From NCBI RefSeq assembly GCF_003096595.1, contig NZ_QEKO01000009.1, positions 1-64,000 on the forward strand: a DNA stretch of 64,000 nucleotides, in the 5' to 3' direction. Shown piece by piece: positions 33,644-41,778 of the stretch; positions within the stretch are counted from its first letter, which is position 1; each line of letters begins with the position of its first letter. Source of the DNA: Pusillimonas noertemannii (GTDB taxonomy: Bacteria > Pseudomonadota > Gammaproteobacteria > Burkholderiales > Burkholderiaceae_B). The translations under genes were made by a program, and so were the position numbers. The notes below the pieces were generated by a model. The model was not told where the DNA came from and did not search any database. It was given only the letters and a program-made list of their open reading frames with translations.

Positions 33644-34192
33644 ATCGCAACCGAAAAACCACATCGCATCAATGGTGAAATTCGTATTCCCGAGGTGCGA
33701 CTTATTGGCGTCGACGGCGAGCAGCTGGGTATAGTCAAGACATCCGAGGCTCTCCGTCTCTCAGAAGAAAACGAAGTCGACCTGGTCGAAATTGCCCCCA
33801 ATGCCGCGCCGCCCGTGTGCCGGCTCATGGACTATGGCAAGTTCAAGTACCAAGAGCAAAAGCGCCAGGCTGAAGCGCGCGCCAAGCAAAAAGTCATCCA
33901 GGTCAAAGAGGTCAAGTTCCGGCCCGGCACCGACGAAGGCGATTACCAGGTCAAGCTGCGCAATCTGCGCCGCTTCATCGAAGACGGCGACAAGGCCAAG
34001 GTAACGCTGCGCTTCCGCGGTCGCGAGATGGCTCACCAAGAGCTCGGCATGCGGGTGCTTGAACGCGTGCGCGACGATCTGGGCGAACTCATCCAGGTCG
34101 AGGCCATGCCCAAGCTCGAAGGGCGCCAGATGGTCATGGTGCTGGCTCCCCGCAAGAAGGCGGGCGGCAAGCAGAACGACTCCGCCTCCTGA
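33644..34192 (+). CDS. infC: translation initiation factor IF-3, probable AUC start codon
   Basis: Binds the 30S subunit and enforces start-codon fidelity. The frame from ATC 33644 encodes (I/M)[26 protein letters not shown], the normal IF-3 N-terminus, giving 182 residues. AGGAG (33631-33635) lies eight bases before ATC. The first standard start in frame is GTG 33695, inside the conserved EVRLIG motif, and would remove 17 conserved residues. Non-canonical AUU/AUC starts in infC are known and allow IF-3 to repress its own translation. It follows thrS by 35 bases. The C-terminal domain ([20 protein letters not shown] ... [10 protein letters not shown]) is complete. Confidence 0.93.
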   Translation: MATEKPHRINGEIRIPEVRLIGVDGEQLGIVKTSEALRLSEENEVDLVEIAPNAAPPVCRLMDYGKFKYQEQKRQAEARAKQKVIQVKEVKFRPGTDEGDYQVKLRNLRRFIEDGDKAKVTLRFRGREMAHQELGMRVLERVRDDLGELIQVEAMPKLEGRQMVMVLAPRKKAGGKQNDSAS

Positions 34193-34201
34193 TCCCACAG
34201 C

Positions 34202-34234
34202 GCCACCCGGCGGCCCTTGCCGCGGCCGGGTGGC
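34202..34234 (+). terminator. hairpin after infC
   Basis: Ten-base arms GCCACCCGGC (34202-34211) and GCCGGGTGGC (34225-34234) form a strong stem eight bases after the infC stop. No T tract follows, so it may be a stabilising 3' structure or a weak terminator before gshB. Confidence 0.55.
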
Positions 34235-34249
34235 ACACAGAGCCTTTCC

Positions 34250-35206
34250 ATGCACGTATTATTCGTTATCGACCCGCTGCCTTCCCTGAAGGCCTATAAA
34301 GACTCGTCCGTGGCAATGATGCGTGCGCTGGCCGCAAGAGGCCATACGCTCAGCGTTGCGCTGCAGGGCGATCTGTATATCGACGCGGGTGTCGTCAAGG
34401 TGCAGTGCCAGGCCATCCAGCTCGTCGACGGCGCCGATCTTCACCAGCCCGGCTGGTGGCGCGAGGGCGCCCGGGCCGACGTGTCGATGAACGGCTTCGA
34501 CGCCGTGCTGATGCGCAAAGACCCTCCGTTCGACATGGAGTACCTTTATTCCACCCACCTGCTCGAGTTCGCTCAGAAGCAGGGCGCCAAGGTATTCAAC
34601 ACGGGTGCGGCCATACGCAACCACCCCGAAAAGCTGGCCATCACCGAGTTTGCCGAGTTCACCTCGCCCACGCTGGTCACCCGCGACATGTCCCGGCTGC
34701 GCGCCTTCCATGCCCAGCACCACGACGTCATCGTGAAGCCGCTCGACGGCATGGGCGGCATGGGCATCTTCAGGCTCCAGAAGGCCGAGCCCAATCTGGG
34801 CGCCATTCTCGAAACGCTTACCGACAATGGCCAGCGCACCATCATGGCGCAGCGCTATATCCCCGAGATCGTGGCCGGCGACAAGCGCATCCTCATCATA
34901 GGCGGCGAGCCCGTGCCTTATGCGCTGGCGCGTATTCCGCTTGCCGGCGAAACCCGCGGCAACCTGGCCGCCGGCGGCCGGGGCGTGGCGCAGCCGCTTA
35001 CCGCCCGCGACAAGGAAATCGCCCTTTCCCTCGGGCCGCGCCTGGCTGAGCGGGGCCTGCTGCTGGTGGGCCTCGACGTCATTGGCGACTACCTGACCGA
35101 AGTCAACGTCACCAGCCCGACCTGTTTCGTCGAGATTACCGAACAAACCGATTTCGACGTGGCACAGGCGTTTGCGGTGGCGCTCGAGCGGGCGGCGGGT
35201 GGCTGA
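34250..35206 (+). CDS. gshB: glutathione synthetase
   Basis: 318 residues, as in E. coli GshB. N-terminal MHVLFVIDPLPSLKAYKDSS, ATP-grasp core (VKPLDGMGGMGIFRL, MAQRYIPEIVAGDKRILIIGGEPVPYALARIP) and C-terminal VNVTSPTCF. It joins gamma-glutamylcysteine and glycine in the cytoplasm. The ATG at 34250 gives the family N-terminus; one 33 bases upstream is not favoured. One base separates its stop from the EIIA gene. gshA, which commonly lies next to gshB in related bacteria, is not in the window. Confidence 0.95.
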   Translation: MHVLFVIDPLPSLKAYKDSSVAMMRALAARGHTLSVALQGDLYIDAGVVKVQCQAIQLVDGADLHQPGWWREGARADVSMNGFDAVLMRKDPPFDMEYLYSTHLLEFAQKQGAKVFNTGAAIRNHPEKLAITEFAEFTSPTLVTRDMSRLRAFHAQHHDVIVKPLDGMGGMGIFRLQKAEPNLGAILETLTDNGQRTIMAQRYIPEIVAGDKRILIIGGEPVPYALARIPLAGETRGNLAAGGRGVAQPLTARDKEIALSLGPRLAERGLLLVGLDVIGDYLTEVNVTSPTCFVEITEQTDFDVAQAFAVALERAAGG

Positions 35207-35207
35207 G

Positions 35208-35609
35208 ATGGTACGCCTGGCCCTTGTCATGCATGCGCCGCTCGGCCAGGCTTTTGCCGACTGCGCCGCCCATATCCTGGGTCATGAACCCGACATTCTG
35301 GTGTTCGACGTGCATGCCGACGATTCGCCCGACGATTCCGCTCAAAGGCTCGAAAGCCTGCTGGCGCCCCATCGCGGCGAAGGCGCCCTGATCCTGTGCG
35401 ACATCTACGGAGCCACTCCCTTCAACATCGCCAGCCGGGCGGTGCGCAGCCTTACCGCCCAGGGCATGAGCGTGGCGCTGGTAACCGGCACCAATCTTTG
35501 CATGGTGCTCAAGGCGCTTACCGACAATCAGGACAACCCTGAAGAACTCAGCGAAAAAGTCCGCCAAGGGGCACTGAAAGGCATTGTGCGGGCCGACTGT
35601 ATTCCCTGA
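35208..35609 (+). CDS. PTS EIIA component, mannose family (regulatory)
   Basis: 133 residues of the EIIA(Man) domain. His9 (LVMHAPLG) is the expected phosphorylation site, and GALILCDIYGATPFNIA is the conserved second motif. There is no IIB, IIC or IID gene, so with HPr and EI downstream it forms a regulatory phosphorelay without sugar transport, as in other beta-proteobacteria. ATG 35208 starts one base after the gshB stop. An upstream in-frame ATG overlaps gshB and is rejected. Confidence 0.9.
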   Translation: MVRLALVMHAPLGQAFADCAAHILGHEPDILVFDVHADDSPDDSAQRLESLLAPHRGEGALILCDIYGATPFNIASRAVRSLTAQGMSVALVTGTNLCMVLKALTDNQDNPEELSEKVRQGALKGIVRADCIP

Positions 35610-35673
35610 ACGGGGCGCAACGCTTCCGTTCCACGCCAGTCATTCATACGGACACTAATCAAGTAGAACAGAC

Positions 35674-35946
35674 ATGCCGGCAGTCGATATCGTCATCAGC
35701 AATAAATTGGGGCTGCACGCGCGAGCGGCGGCGAAACTCACGCAACTGGCCTCGGGCTTCAGCAATTGCGAGATATTCATCGCGCGCAAGGGCAAGCGGG
35801 TCAACGCCAAGAGCATCATGGGGGTCATGATGCTGGCGGCCGGCCTCGGCGTAACGGTCACCGTCGATGCCGAAGGGCCCGATGCGGACCGCGCCCTGGC
35901 CGAAATACAGGCCTTGTTCGCCAACAAATTCGGCGAGCACGAATAG
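35674..35946 (+). CDS. ptsH: phosphocarrier protein HPr
   Basis: 90 residues. His15 (GLHARAA) accepts phosphate from enzyme I, and Ser47 (NAKSIMGVM) is the regulatory site used where an HPr kinase exists. It lies between the EIIA and EI genes and completes the relay. It is close in size and motif spacing to proteobacterial HPr. Confidence 0.96.
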   Translation: MPAVDIVISNKLGLHARAAAKLTQLASGFSNCEIFIARKGKRVNAKSIMGVMMLAAGLGVTVTVDAEGPDADRALAEIQALFANKFGEHE

Positions 35947-35968
35947 CCGCCACCCTTTAGGATCGCCC

Positions 35969-37723
35969 ATGACCGCTGCCGAGTCCGCCGTCTCCGCCCT
36001 GAACGCCACGATCTGCATGCGCGGCCAGGGCGTAGTCAAGGGTTATGCGATAGGGCGGGCGGCGGTAATGGGCGCGGCCGCCCTCGAGGTGGTTCATTAC
36101 CGCATACAGCCGGACGACGTCCCCGGAGAATGCCGGCGCCTTACCGAGGCGCTGGCGGCCGCGCGGGACGATCTGCAGAACATGGTGCGCAACTTGCCGG
36201 CCGATGCGCCGCGCGAGATGGCGGCGCTGCTTACGGTGCACAGCCTGTTGCTGGACGACCCCATGCTGGCCCAGCAGACCTGCGATCTGATTGCTGAAAG
36301 GCAGTACAACGCCGAGTGGGCGCTGACGACGCAGGGCCAGCTCCTTGCCGAGCAGTTTGCGGCGATGGAAGACGAGTATCTGCGCGAGCGCGCCGCCGAC
36401 ATCCGCCAGGTCATCGAACGCGTCCTGCGCGTACTGTCGGGCAGCACGGCGTTGCTGCCGCAGCTCGAGGCGGGCCACGACGGCGAGCCCCTCATCGTCG
36501 TGGCGCGCGACATTTCTCCCGCCGACATGCTGCGCCTGCGCGGCGCCCGCTTCGGCGCCTTCCTGACCGACCTGGGCGGTCCCACTTCCCATACGGCCAT
36601 TGTGGCCCGCAGCATGAACGTGCCCGCCGTGGTGGGCATCGGCAACATCAGGGCGCTGGTGCGCGATGGCGATGTACTGGTCGTCGACGGCATGACCGGC
36701 GCCGTCATCGTGAACCCGCCCGACTTCGTGCTGCACGAATACATGCGCCGGCAAAGCGCCTATGCCGACGCGCGCGCCGAACTGACGCTGCTGCGCGACG
36801 CCGAGGCGCTGACGCTCGATGGCGTGGCGGTGAAGCTCGAGGCCAACATCGAGCTGCCCGAAGAGGCCGAAGAGGCCATGCGGGCGGGCGCCGACGGCAT
36901 AGGCCTGTTCCGCAGCGAGTTTCTCTTCATGGGGCGCAGCAGCCTGCCGACCGAAGAAGAGCAGTACCAGGCCTATGCCTCGGTGGTACGCACCATGCAG
37001 GGCCGGCCCGTTACCATACGCACCCTCGATATCGGCGCCGACAAGACGCTGGACGGCGAGATCGCCGTGGCCACCAACCCGGCGCTGGGCTTGCGCGCCA
37101 TACGATATTGCCTGGCCAATCCGGAAATATTCGCCGCCCAGCTGCGCGCGCTGCTCAGGGCGGCCGCCCATGGGCCCGTGCGCATACTCATTCCCATGAT
37201 CTCGCACATGCACGAGGTGCGCGCGGTCAAGCAGGCCATTATCGCGGCGGGGCGCGAGCTCGACGCCCGCAACGAACCGCATGACAAGAACGTTGCCCTG
37301 GGCGCCATGGTCGAGATTCCGGCCATTGCCATCGCCATCGAGCCTTTTGTCGAGGCCCTGGATTTTCTCTCGATAGGCACCAACGACCTCATCCAGTACA
37401 CGCTGGCCATCGATCGGGGCGACAGCGACGTGGCCGACCTGTACGACCCCATGCATCCGGCGGTGCTGCGCCTTATCGCCCACACCATCAATGCCGCCGA
37501 GCGGGGCGGCAAGCCCGTGGCGGTCTGCGGCGAAATGGCCGGCGACTCCAGCATGACCCGCATGCTGCTGGGCCTGGGGCTGAAAGAGTTCTCCATGCAT
37601 CCGCAGCAGCTGCTCGACGTGAAGAAGGAAATCCGCCTGGCTCACTCCAACGCCTTGCGCGTCAAGGTGGCCTCGGCGCTGAACCGCGCCGAACGCATCG
37701 ACCTGGCATCGCTCGAGGGCTGA
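35969..37723 (+). CDS. ptsI: phosphoenolpyruvate-protein phosphotransferase (enzyme I)
   Basis: 584 residues. Active His208 in GGPTSHTAIVAR, PEP-binding motifs GIGLFRSEFLFMGR and GTNDLIQYTLAIDR, and the C-terminal Cys motif VAVCGEMAGD are all present. It autophosphorylates from PEP and passes phosphate to HPr. ATG 35969 has AGGA six bases upstream; the conserved region begins only at about residue 17 (MRGQGVVKGYAIG), so the later ATG at 36017 is an alternative. It is the last gene of gshB-EIIA-ptsH-ptsI. Confidence 0.95.
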   Translation: MTAAESAVSALNATICMRGQGVVKGYAIGRAAVMGAAALEVVHYRIQPDDVPGECRRLTEALAAARDDLQNMVRNLPADAPREMAALLTVHSLLLDDPMLAQQTCDLIAERQYNAEWALTTQGQLLAEQFAAMEDEYLRERAADIRQVIERVLRVLSGSTALLPQLEAGHDGEPLIVVARDISPADMLRLRGARFGAFLTDLGGPTSHTAIVARSMNVPAVVGIGNIRALVRDGDVLVVDGMTGAVIVNPPDFVLHEYMRRQSAYADARAELTLLRDAEALTLDGVAVKLEANIELPEEAEEAMRAGADGIGLFRSEFLFMGRSSLPTEEEQYQAYASVVRTMQGRPVTIRTLDIGADKTLDGEIAVATNPALGLRAIRYCLANPEIFAAQLRALLRAAAHGPVRILIPMISHMHEVRAVKQAIIAAGRELDARNEPHDKNVALGAMVEIPAIAIAIEPFVEALDFLSIGTNDLIQYTLAIDRGDSDVADLYDPMHPAVLRLIAHTINAAERGGKPVAVCGEMAGDSSMTRMLLGLGLKEFSMHPQQLLDVKKEIRLAHSNALRVKVASALNRAERIDLASLEG

Positions 37724-37739
37724 TCTTTCGCCTGGGTCG

Positions 37740-37755
37740 CGCCAGGGGCCTGGCG
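37740..37755 (+). terminator. hairpin after ptsI
   Basis: CGCCAG (37740-37745) and CTGGCG (37750-37755) with a GGGC loop, 17 bases after the ptsI stop. A T-rich stretch with a TTTTT run follows at 37772-37776, rather far for a classical intrinsic terminator. Confidence 0.5.
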
Positions 37756-37790
37756 TGGCGCTTCTATTGAGTTTTTAAGCGCCCCCAGCG

Positions 37791-37874
37791 GCTCATGCCT
37801 GGACAAGCGTAGAGGTGAAGCGCGCCCCAAGAGCCGGACAAGTAGTCCAGATCTTGGGGCGCTCATGCCTTGAC
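37791..37874. repeat. direct repeats flanking a nested 41-base hairpin
   Basis: GCTCATGCCT plus a variant GAC occurs at 37791 and again at 37861, exactly 70 bases apart. Between them GCGCCCCAAGA (37822-37832) and its exact complement (37852-37862) form a stem enclosing a second stem GGAC/GTCC. It lies between convergent ptsI and amtB. It could be a bidirectional terminator, a dispersed intergenic repeat or a small structured RNA. Confidence 0.5.
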
Positions 37875-37899
37875 GAGAGAGCCAAAGCCTGGCGAGTGG

Positions 37900-39126
37900 T
37901 CAGCGCTGGTAAGCAGTTTCCCCGTGCTCGTGAACATCCAGCCCCTGGCGTTCGGCATCCATGCTGACCCGCAGTCCGCAGACCTTGTCGGCAACTATGT
38001 AGGCCAGCCACGAAACAATCCCGCACCACACGATGGTGATCAGAATGCCTTCCAGCTGTATCCATAGCTGATAGGGCACCTCGCTCATGGAAGCCAGGCC
38101 CGGCCCGCCCAGTGCCTGGGCGTTGAACAAGCCTGTCAGCATTGCGCCCACGATGCCCCCCACGCCGTGTATGCCGAACACGTCCAGGGCGTCGTCGGCG
38201 CGCAGCAGGCGCTTGAGGCCGTTGACGCCCCATACGCAGGCCGCGCCGGTGACTGCGCCGATGATCAGCGCACCGCCTGGGCCGACCAGGCCCGCGGCGG
38301 GCGTGATGCCCACCAGGCCGGCTACGGCGCCCGACACTCCACCCAGCAGGGAAGGACGGCCCTTGCCTATCCATTCCACGGCAATCCAGGCCAGCACCGC
38401 CGCGGCGGTTGCCAGCAGTGTGTTGAAGAAGGCCAGGGCGGCTGTTTCATTCGCGCCCAGCGCCGAACCGGCGTTGAAGCCGAACCAGCCCATCCACAGC
38501 AGCGAGGCGCCCACCATGGTCAGCGGCAGGCTGTGCGGCGGCATGGCTTCCTGGCGGTAGCCGAGACGCTTGCCGATATAGTAGGCGCCGACCAGGCCCG
38601 CGATGCCGGCATTGATGTGAACCACCGTGCCGCCGGCGAAGTCCAGCGCCCCGCGCTCGAACAGCCAGCCTCCGGGCGCCCAGACCATATGGGCGATGGG
38701 CAGGTAGGCAAAGGTGAGCCACAGCGCGGTAAACAGCAGGACCGCGCCGAACCGGGCGCGTTCGGCGAATCCGCCCACGATAAGTGCGCAGGTGATGCCC
38801 GCGAAGGTGGCCTGGAAAGAAGCAAAGGCCATCTCGGGAATGCTGCCCGCCATCTCGAAGCTCATGGTGTCCAGCTGCGCCATGCCGCTGAACAGCACGC
38901 GCGAGAAACCGCCGATGAAGGCATTGCCTTCGGTGAAGGCCAGCGAATAGCCATATGCAAACCACAAGATGATCGCCAGGCAGAATACGCTCAGCACCTG
39001 CGCCAGCACGGACAGCACGTTCTTGGCGCGCACCAGGCCGCCATAGAACAGGGCTAGGCCGGGCACCACCATCAGAAGCACCAGAGCGGTCGATACGCTC
39101 ACCCAAACAAAATCAGCTTTATCCAT
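37900..39126 (-). CDS. amtB: ammonium transporter
   Basis: 408 residues with about eleven membrane segments: the N-terminal LVLLMVVPGLALFYGGLVR, the family motif DFAGGTVVHINAGIAGLVGA and the C-terminal DVFGIHGVGGIVGAMLTG are all seen. No signal peptide is evident. It conducts ammonium across the inner membrane and is gated by GlnK. GGAGG lies just before ATG 39126; the frame is open for 120 bases upstream through glnK and is not coding there. It is the second gene of glnK-amtB. Confidence 0.95.
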   Translation of the reverse strand: MDKADFVWVSVSTALVLLMVVPGLALFYGGLVRAKNVLSVLAQVLSVFCLAIILWFAYGYSLAFTEGNAFIGGFSRVLFSGMAQLDTMSFEMAGSIPEMAFASFQATFAGITCALIVGGFAERARFGAVLLFTALWLTFAYLPIAHMVWAPGGWLFERGALDFAGGTVVHINAGIAGLVGAYYIGKRLGYRQEAMPPHSLPLTMVGASLLWMGWFGFNAGSALGANETAALAFFNTLLATAAAVLAWIAVEWIGKGRPSLLGGVSGAVAGLVGITPAAGLVGPGGALIIGAVTGAACVWGVNGLKRLLRADDALDVFGIHGVGGIVGAMLTGLFNAQALGGPGLASMSEVPYQLWIQLEGILITIVWCGIVSWLAYIVADKVCGLRVSMDAERQGLDVHEHGETAYQR

Positions 39127-39137
39127 GGCCTGGCCTC

Positions 39138-39506
<369 letters not shown>

Positions 39507-39516
39507 TTAGCCATAC

Positions 39517-39532
39517 GCAACATCCATGCCAA
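39517..39532 (-). promoter_or_regulatory. sigma-54 promoter of glnK-amtB
   Basis: On the minus strand TTGGCATGGATGTTGC has GG and GC ten bases apart, a full -24/-12 element. Transcription would start near 39505, giving a leader of about 29 bases. Confidence 0.88.
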
Positions 39533-39605
39533 TTTTTTCGGGTAAAGAGGCACGTGGCTTGCCGGGGGCCTTTACCGCGGACGCTGTGTGATGGAACACG
39601 GCAAG

Positions 39606-39622
39606 CGCACCACGCCGGTGCG
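39606..39622. promoter_or_regulatory. NtrC-type enhancer site
   Basis: CGCACC and GGTGCG separated by five bases match the NtrC dyad TGCACC-N5-GGTGCA at all but the outermost positions. It lies about 100 bases upstream of the glnK transcription start. A second GGTGCA half site follows at 39637-39642. Confidence 0.7.
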
Positions 39623-39642
39623 TTTATGCTCATGCCGGTGCA

Positions 39643-39959
39643 TGGTTGCGCAGCGATGGTCTATGGGGCAGGGGCCTGTAACAAGAGGTGGATGGGCCGG
39701 GGGTTTTGTGTCCTGATGTATGCCGGCCGGAACGCATCGGCTCTCCGCAAGTGCTGTCTTCATGCGGCTCGAAGGGCAATTGCCGGGTTCGGCCGTGGGC
39801 CCCCGCTGTAATCACGGTTTACACTAGCTTTAGGTGATTTCCCGAATCGGTGGCTAGACTTGTAACCAAGCCAGTTGTTACAAGCTCGCTACTGAACCGT
39901 TAGTCGCACCGGGCTCAGTGTCAAGTAAAACCGCGACTCTGGACAAAGTGAGGAAATCC
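39643..39959. other. intergenic region before the lipoprotein gene
   Basis: No gene of coding character is seen. An inverted repeat CTTGTAAC/GTTACAAG (39859-39884, ten-base loop) lies about 75 bases before the lipoprotein start and could be an operator. The lipoprotein gene's own promoter is not clearly recognisable. Confidence 0.4.
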
Positions 39960-40316
39960 ATGAAGAAAACCCGTACTTACGTTGCTGTTCTGGCCATGGC
40001 CGCTTCCGTCAGCTTGCTGGCTGCGTGCTCCAACGAAGACGACAACGCGCCGCCTGCCGATGCCGGCGCGCCGCCCGCCACAGCTCCCGCCGATCCCATG
40101 ACGCCCGCCCCTGGCACGCAGCCGGATGCCGGCGCACCCGCCACTCCCGCTCCGAGCAGCTCCATGAACGACGCCAAGGAGTCGGCTTCCGAGGCGGCGG
40201 ACAACGCCGGTGACGCAGTGGCCTCTGCCGCCGAAAGTGCCCGCCAGGCTGTCGCCGACGGCGCCGCCAAGGCCGACGCGGCGATCCAGGACAAGGTTGG
40301 CGGTTCGTCCAACTAA
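39960..40316 (+). CDS. small Ala/Pro-rich lipoprotein of unknown function
   Basis: 118 residues. Signal peptide with a lipobox LAAC; Cys23 would be lipidated after signal peptidase II cleavage. The next residues SNEDD put Asp near the membrane-sorting positions but not at +2. A Pro/Ala-rich linker (about 28-65) is followed by an Ala-rich amphipathic helix with repeats of the type SAxEAADNAGDAVASAAESA. It is probably tethered to the outer membrane. GAGGAAA precedes ATG 39960. It is monocistronic, ending in a strong terminator. Function is not known; similar small lipoproteins have been linked to envelope stress only by context. Confidence 0.8.
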   Translation: MKKTRTYVAVLAMAASVSLLAACSNEDDNAPPADAGAPPATAPADPMTPAPGTQPDAGAPATPAPSSSMNDAKESASEAADNAGDAVASAAESARQAVADGAAKADAAIQDKVGGSSN

Positions 40317-40340
40317 GCCTTTCCGGCGCATTGAAATGCA

Positions 40341-40373
40341 GGCGGGCCGCGTTCAGCGGCCCGCCTGTTTTTT
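40341..40373 (+). terminator. intrinsic terminator of the lipoprotein gene
   Basis: Ten-base arms GGCGGGCCGC (40341-40350) and GCGGCCCGCC (40356-40365) around a GTTCA loop, then TG and six T. This is a textbook Rho-independent terminator. Confidence 0.93.
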
Positions 40374-40419
40374 ACCGCCGGGCCGCCCCAAGGCTCGGCG
40401 CCCCCGGTAAAAACGCCCC
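40368..40419. repeat. palindromic 52-base repeat, copy 1
   Basis: Identical to copy 2 at 40541-40592. It begins with TTTTTTACCG and ends with CGGTAAAAACGCCCC, so its ends are inverted repeats, with GC-rich arms GGGCCG/CGGCGCCC inside. It can form a long hairpin on either strand with T runs at both 3' ends. Its first T run also serves the lipoprotein terminator. Confidence 0.85.
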
Positions 40420-40437
40420 TCGGGGGATGAGCCCGGA

Positions 40438-40467
40438 CGCAGGACAGTCCCTGCGGACTGTCCTGCG
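40438..40467. repeat. perfect 13-bp inverted repeat with tetraloop
   Basis: CGCAGGACAGTCC (40438-40450) and its exact complement (40455-40467) with a CTGC loop, between the two copies of the 52-base repeat. No T tract follows. Confidence 0.75.
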
Positions 40468-40512
40468 CCTGGCGAATCCGAGCGGCATGCAGGCCGCGAG
40501 GTGGACAGCAAG

Positions 40513-40528
40513 CAGGCAGTAGCCTGCG
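40513..40528. repeat. short hairpin GCAGGC-AGTA-GCCTGC
   Basis: A six-base stem with an AGTA loop just upstream of copy 2. With the neighbouring structures it makes the whole 40341-40600 stretch strongly folded. Confidence 0.5.
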
Positions 40529-40540
40529 CGGCGTGGGGGC

Positions 40541-40592
40541 TTTTTTACCGCCGGGCCGCCCCAAGGCTCGGCGCCCCCGGTAAAAACGCCCC
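40541..40592. repeat. palindromic 52-base repeat, copy 2
   Basis: Identical to copy 1 at 40368-40419. Here the inverted repeat extends outward: GCGTGGGGGC before (40531-40540) pairs with GCCCCCACGC after (40588-40597) apart from one unmatched base, giving a 67-base cruciform-like element typical of a bidirectional terminator. No gene lies in 40317-40738 outside these structures. Confidence 0.85.
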
Positions 40593-40738
40593 CACGCTAG
40601 GCGCCGCGCCCTGGACGAAGGGCTGTATTGCCCGCTGGCGTGAAGCGACGGCGCCCGGCAAGAATCTTCCGCGGCTGAGGGTGGAATTTAACTAAACTAT
40701 GGGTAATTTCGAGTTTGATCACTTTTCTGGAGCCCGTC

Positions 40739-40999
40739 ATGGCCAACCGCAGCGATTTTTTTGAAGAATTTCAAAAGAACATTTCCGAGCTGATCGCCAA
40801 AAGTCCCGCGGCCGACATCGAGCGCAACGTCAAGGCGATGATGGCGCAGACGTTCTCGCGGCTTGACCTGATCACCCGCGAAGAGTTCGACACCCAGTCC
40901 GAACTGCTGGAACGGGCGCTGGCGCGCATTGCCGTGCTCGAGGCCAAGGTGCAGGCCCTCGAGACCGCTGCCAGCCTGGGCGGCTCGCCGCAAGAGTAA
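40739..40999 (+). CDS. ubiK: ubiquinone biosynthesis accessory factor UbiK (YqiC)
   Basis: 86 residues, almost entirely helical, with a C-terminal coiled coil (REEFDTQSELLERALARIAVLEAKVQALE), the BMFP domain. UbiK helps UbiJ and the Ubi enzymes in aerobic ubiquinone synthesis. The motif SRLDLITREEFDTQ is highly typical. ATG 40739 has GGAG seven bases upstream. In related genomes it lies beside comM; here a remnant region separates them. Confidence 0.9.
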   Translation: MANRSDFFEEFQKNISELIAKSPAADIERNVKAMMAQTFSRLDLITREEFDTQSELLERALARIAVLEAKVQALETAASLGGSPQE

Positions 41000-41037
41000 G
41001 GGCTGGTGTTGCCAGTCGCGCCTTGCTTGTTCCTGCC

Positions 41038-41778
41038 TCATAGCGAAGGCGGTCCAGGCCAGTCCTTGCGGTTTACCTGCTCATGCAGAAAGCGGGCGAA
41101 TGCCTGCGCAGCAGGCGACAGCGATCGGTGGCTGGGCTTCAATATGGATATCTTGCGGGTAATAACCGGCTCGACCAGCCGGCTTCCATGCACCTGGTAT
41201 GCGGGCAAAGAAGGGTGGTTGTTCATGGGCAGTACGCTGACCCCGATGCCCGCCCCCACCAGGCTGAGCACGGTGGTGGCAAACGATACTTCATTGACGA
41301 TGTTCAGCCTCAGGCCTGCGTCCTGTACCGCATTGTCAATGAGCTTGCGTATGGGGCTCTTGGGTGCCAGGGCGATAAACGGCAGGCCCTGCAGTTCAGC
41401 CCACGTGATGCGCCGCCGGCGCGCCAGGCGATGGCCTTGATGGAATAGTGCAATAAAGCGGTCGTCGAACAAATGTTCTTCGTCCAGGCCAAGAGCCAGT
41501 TCGTTCGCGGTGCCGATGCCGAAATCCACATTGCCGGCCAATACCGTGCGCATGATGGCTTCCTCGGCGACATCATGAAGCGCGAACTGCACGTTCGGAT
41601 GCAATTCCTTGAATTCCTTGAAAGCCTTGGCCAGAAGGCCGGATGATATGACGGTGGAGGCAACCACGCGCACCCTGCCAGTGCGCAAGGAGGTCAGGTC
41701 GCGCAGGTCGGCCACCACGCCGTCCAGGCTTTTCAAGGTTTTTTCGACCTCTTGATGAAAGCGCACGCCGGCCTCTGA
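41038..41778 (-). pseudogene. LysR-family regulator, 5'-truncated (helix-turn-helix missing)
   Basis: The frame encodes an almost complete LysR substrate-binding domain and the linker helix (EAGVRFHQEVEKTLKSLDGVVADLRDL). The protein would normally begin about 65 residues earlier with a DNA-binding domain. Family-like sequence continues up to SEAG near 41778, then stops abruptly where an oppositely oriented permease fragment begins. A GTG at 41766 could start a 242-residue protein without DNA-binding ability. Best read as a remnant of a deletion or inversion. Confidence 0.8.

Noticed and set aside
39554-39811. 85-codon ORF in the glnK-lipoprotein gap
   Set aside because: Cys/Arg-rich composition, overlaps the NtrC site, no ribosome site and no family resemblance.
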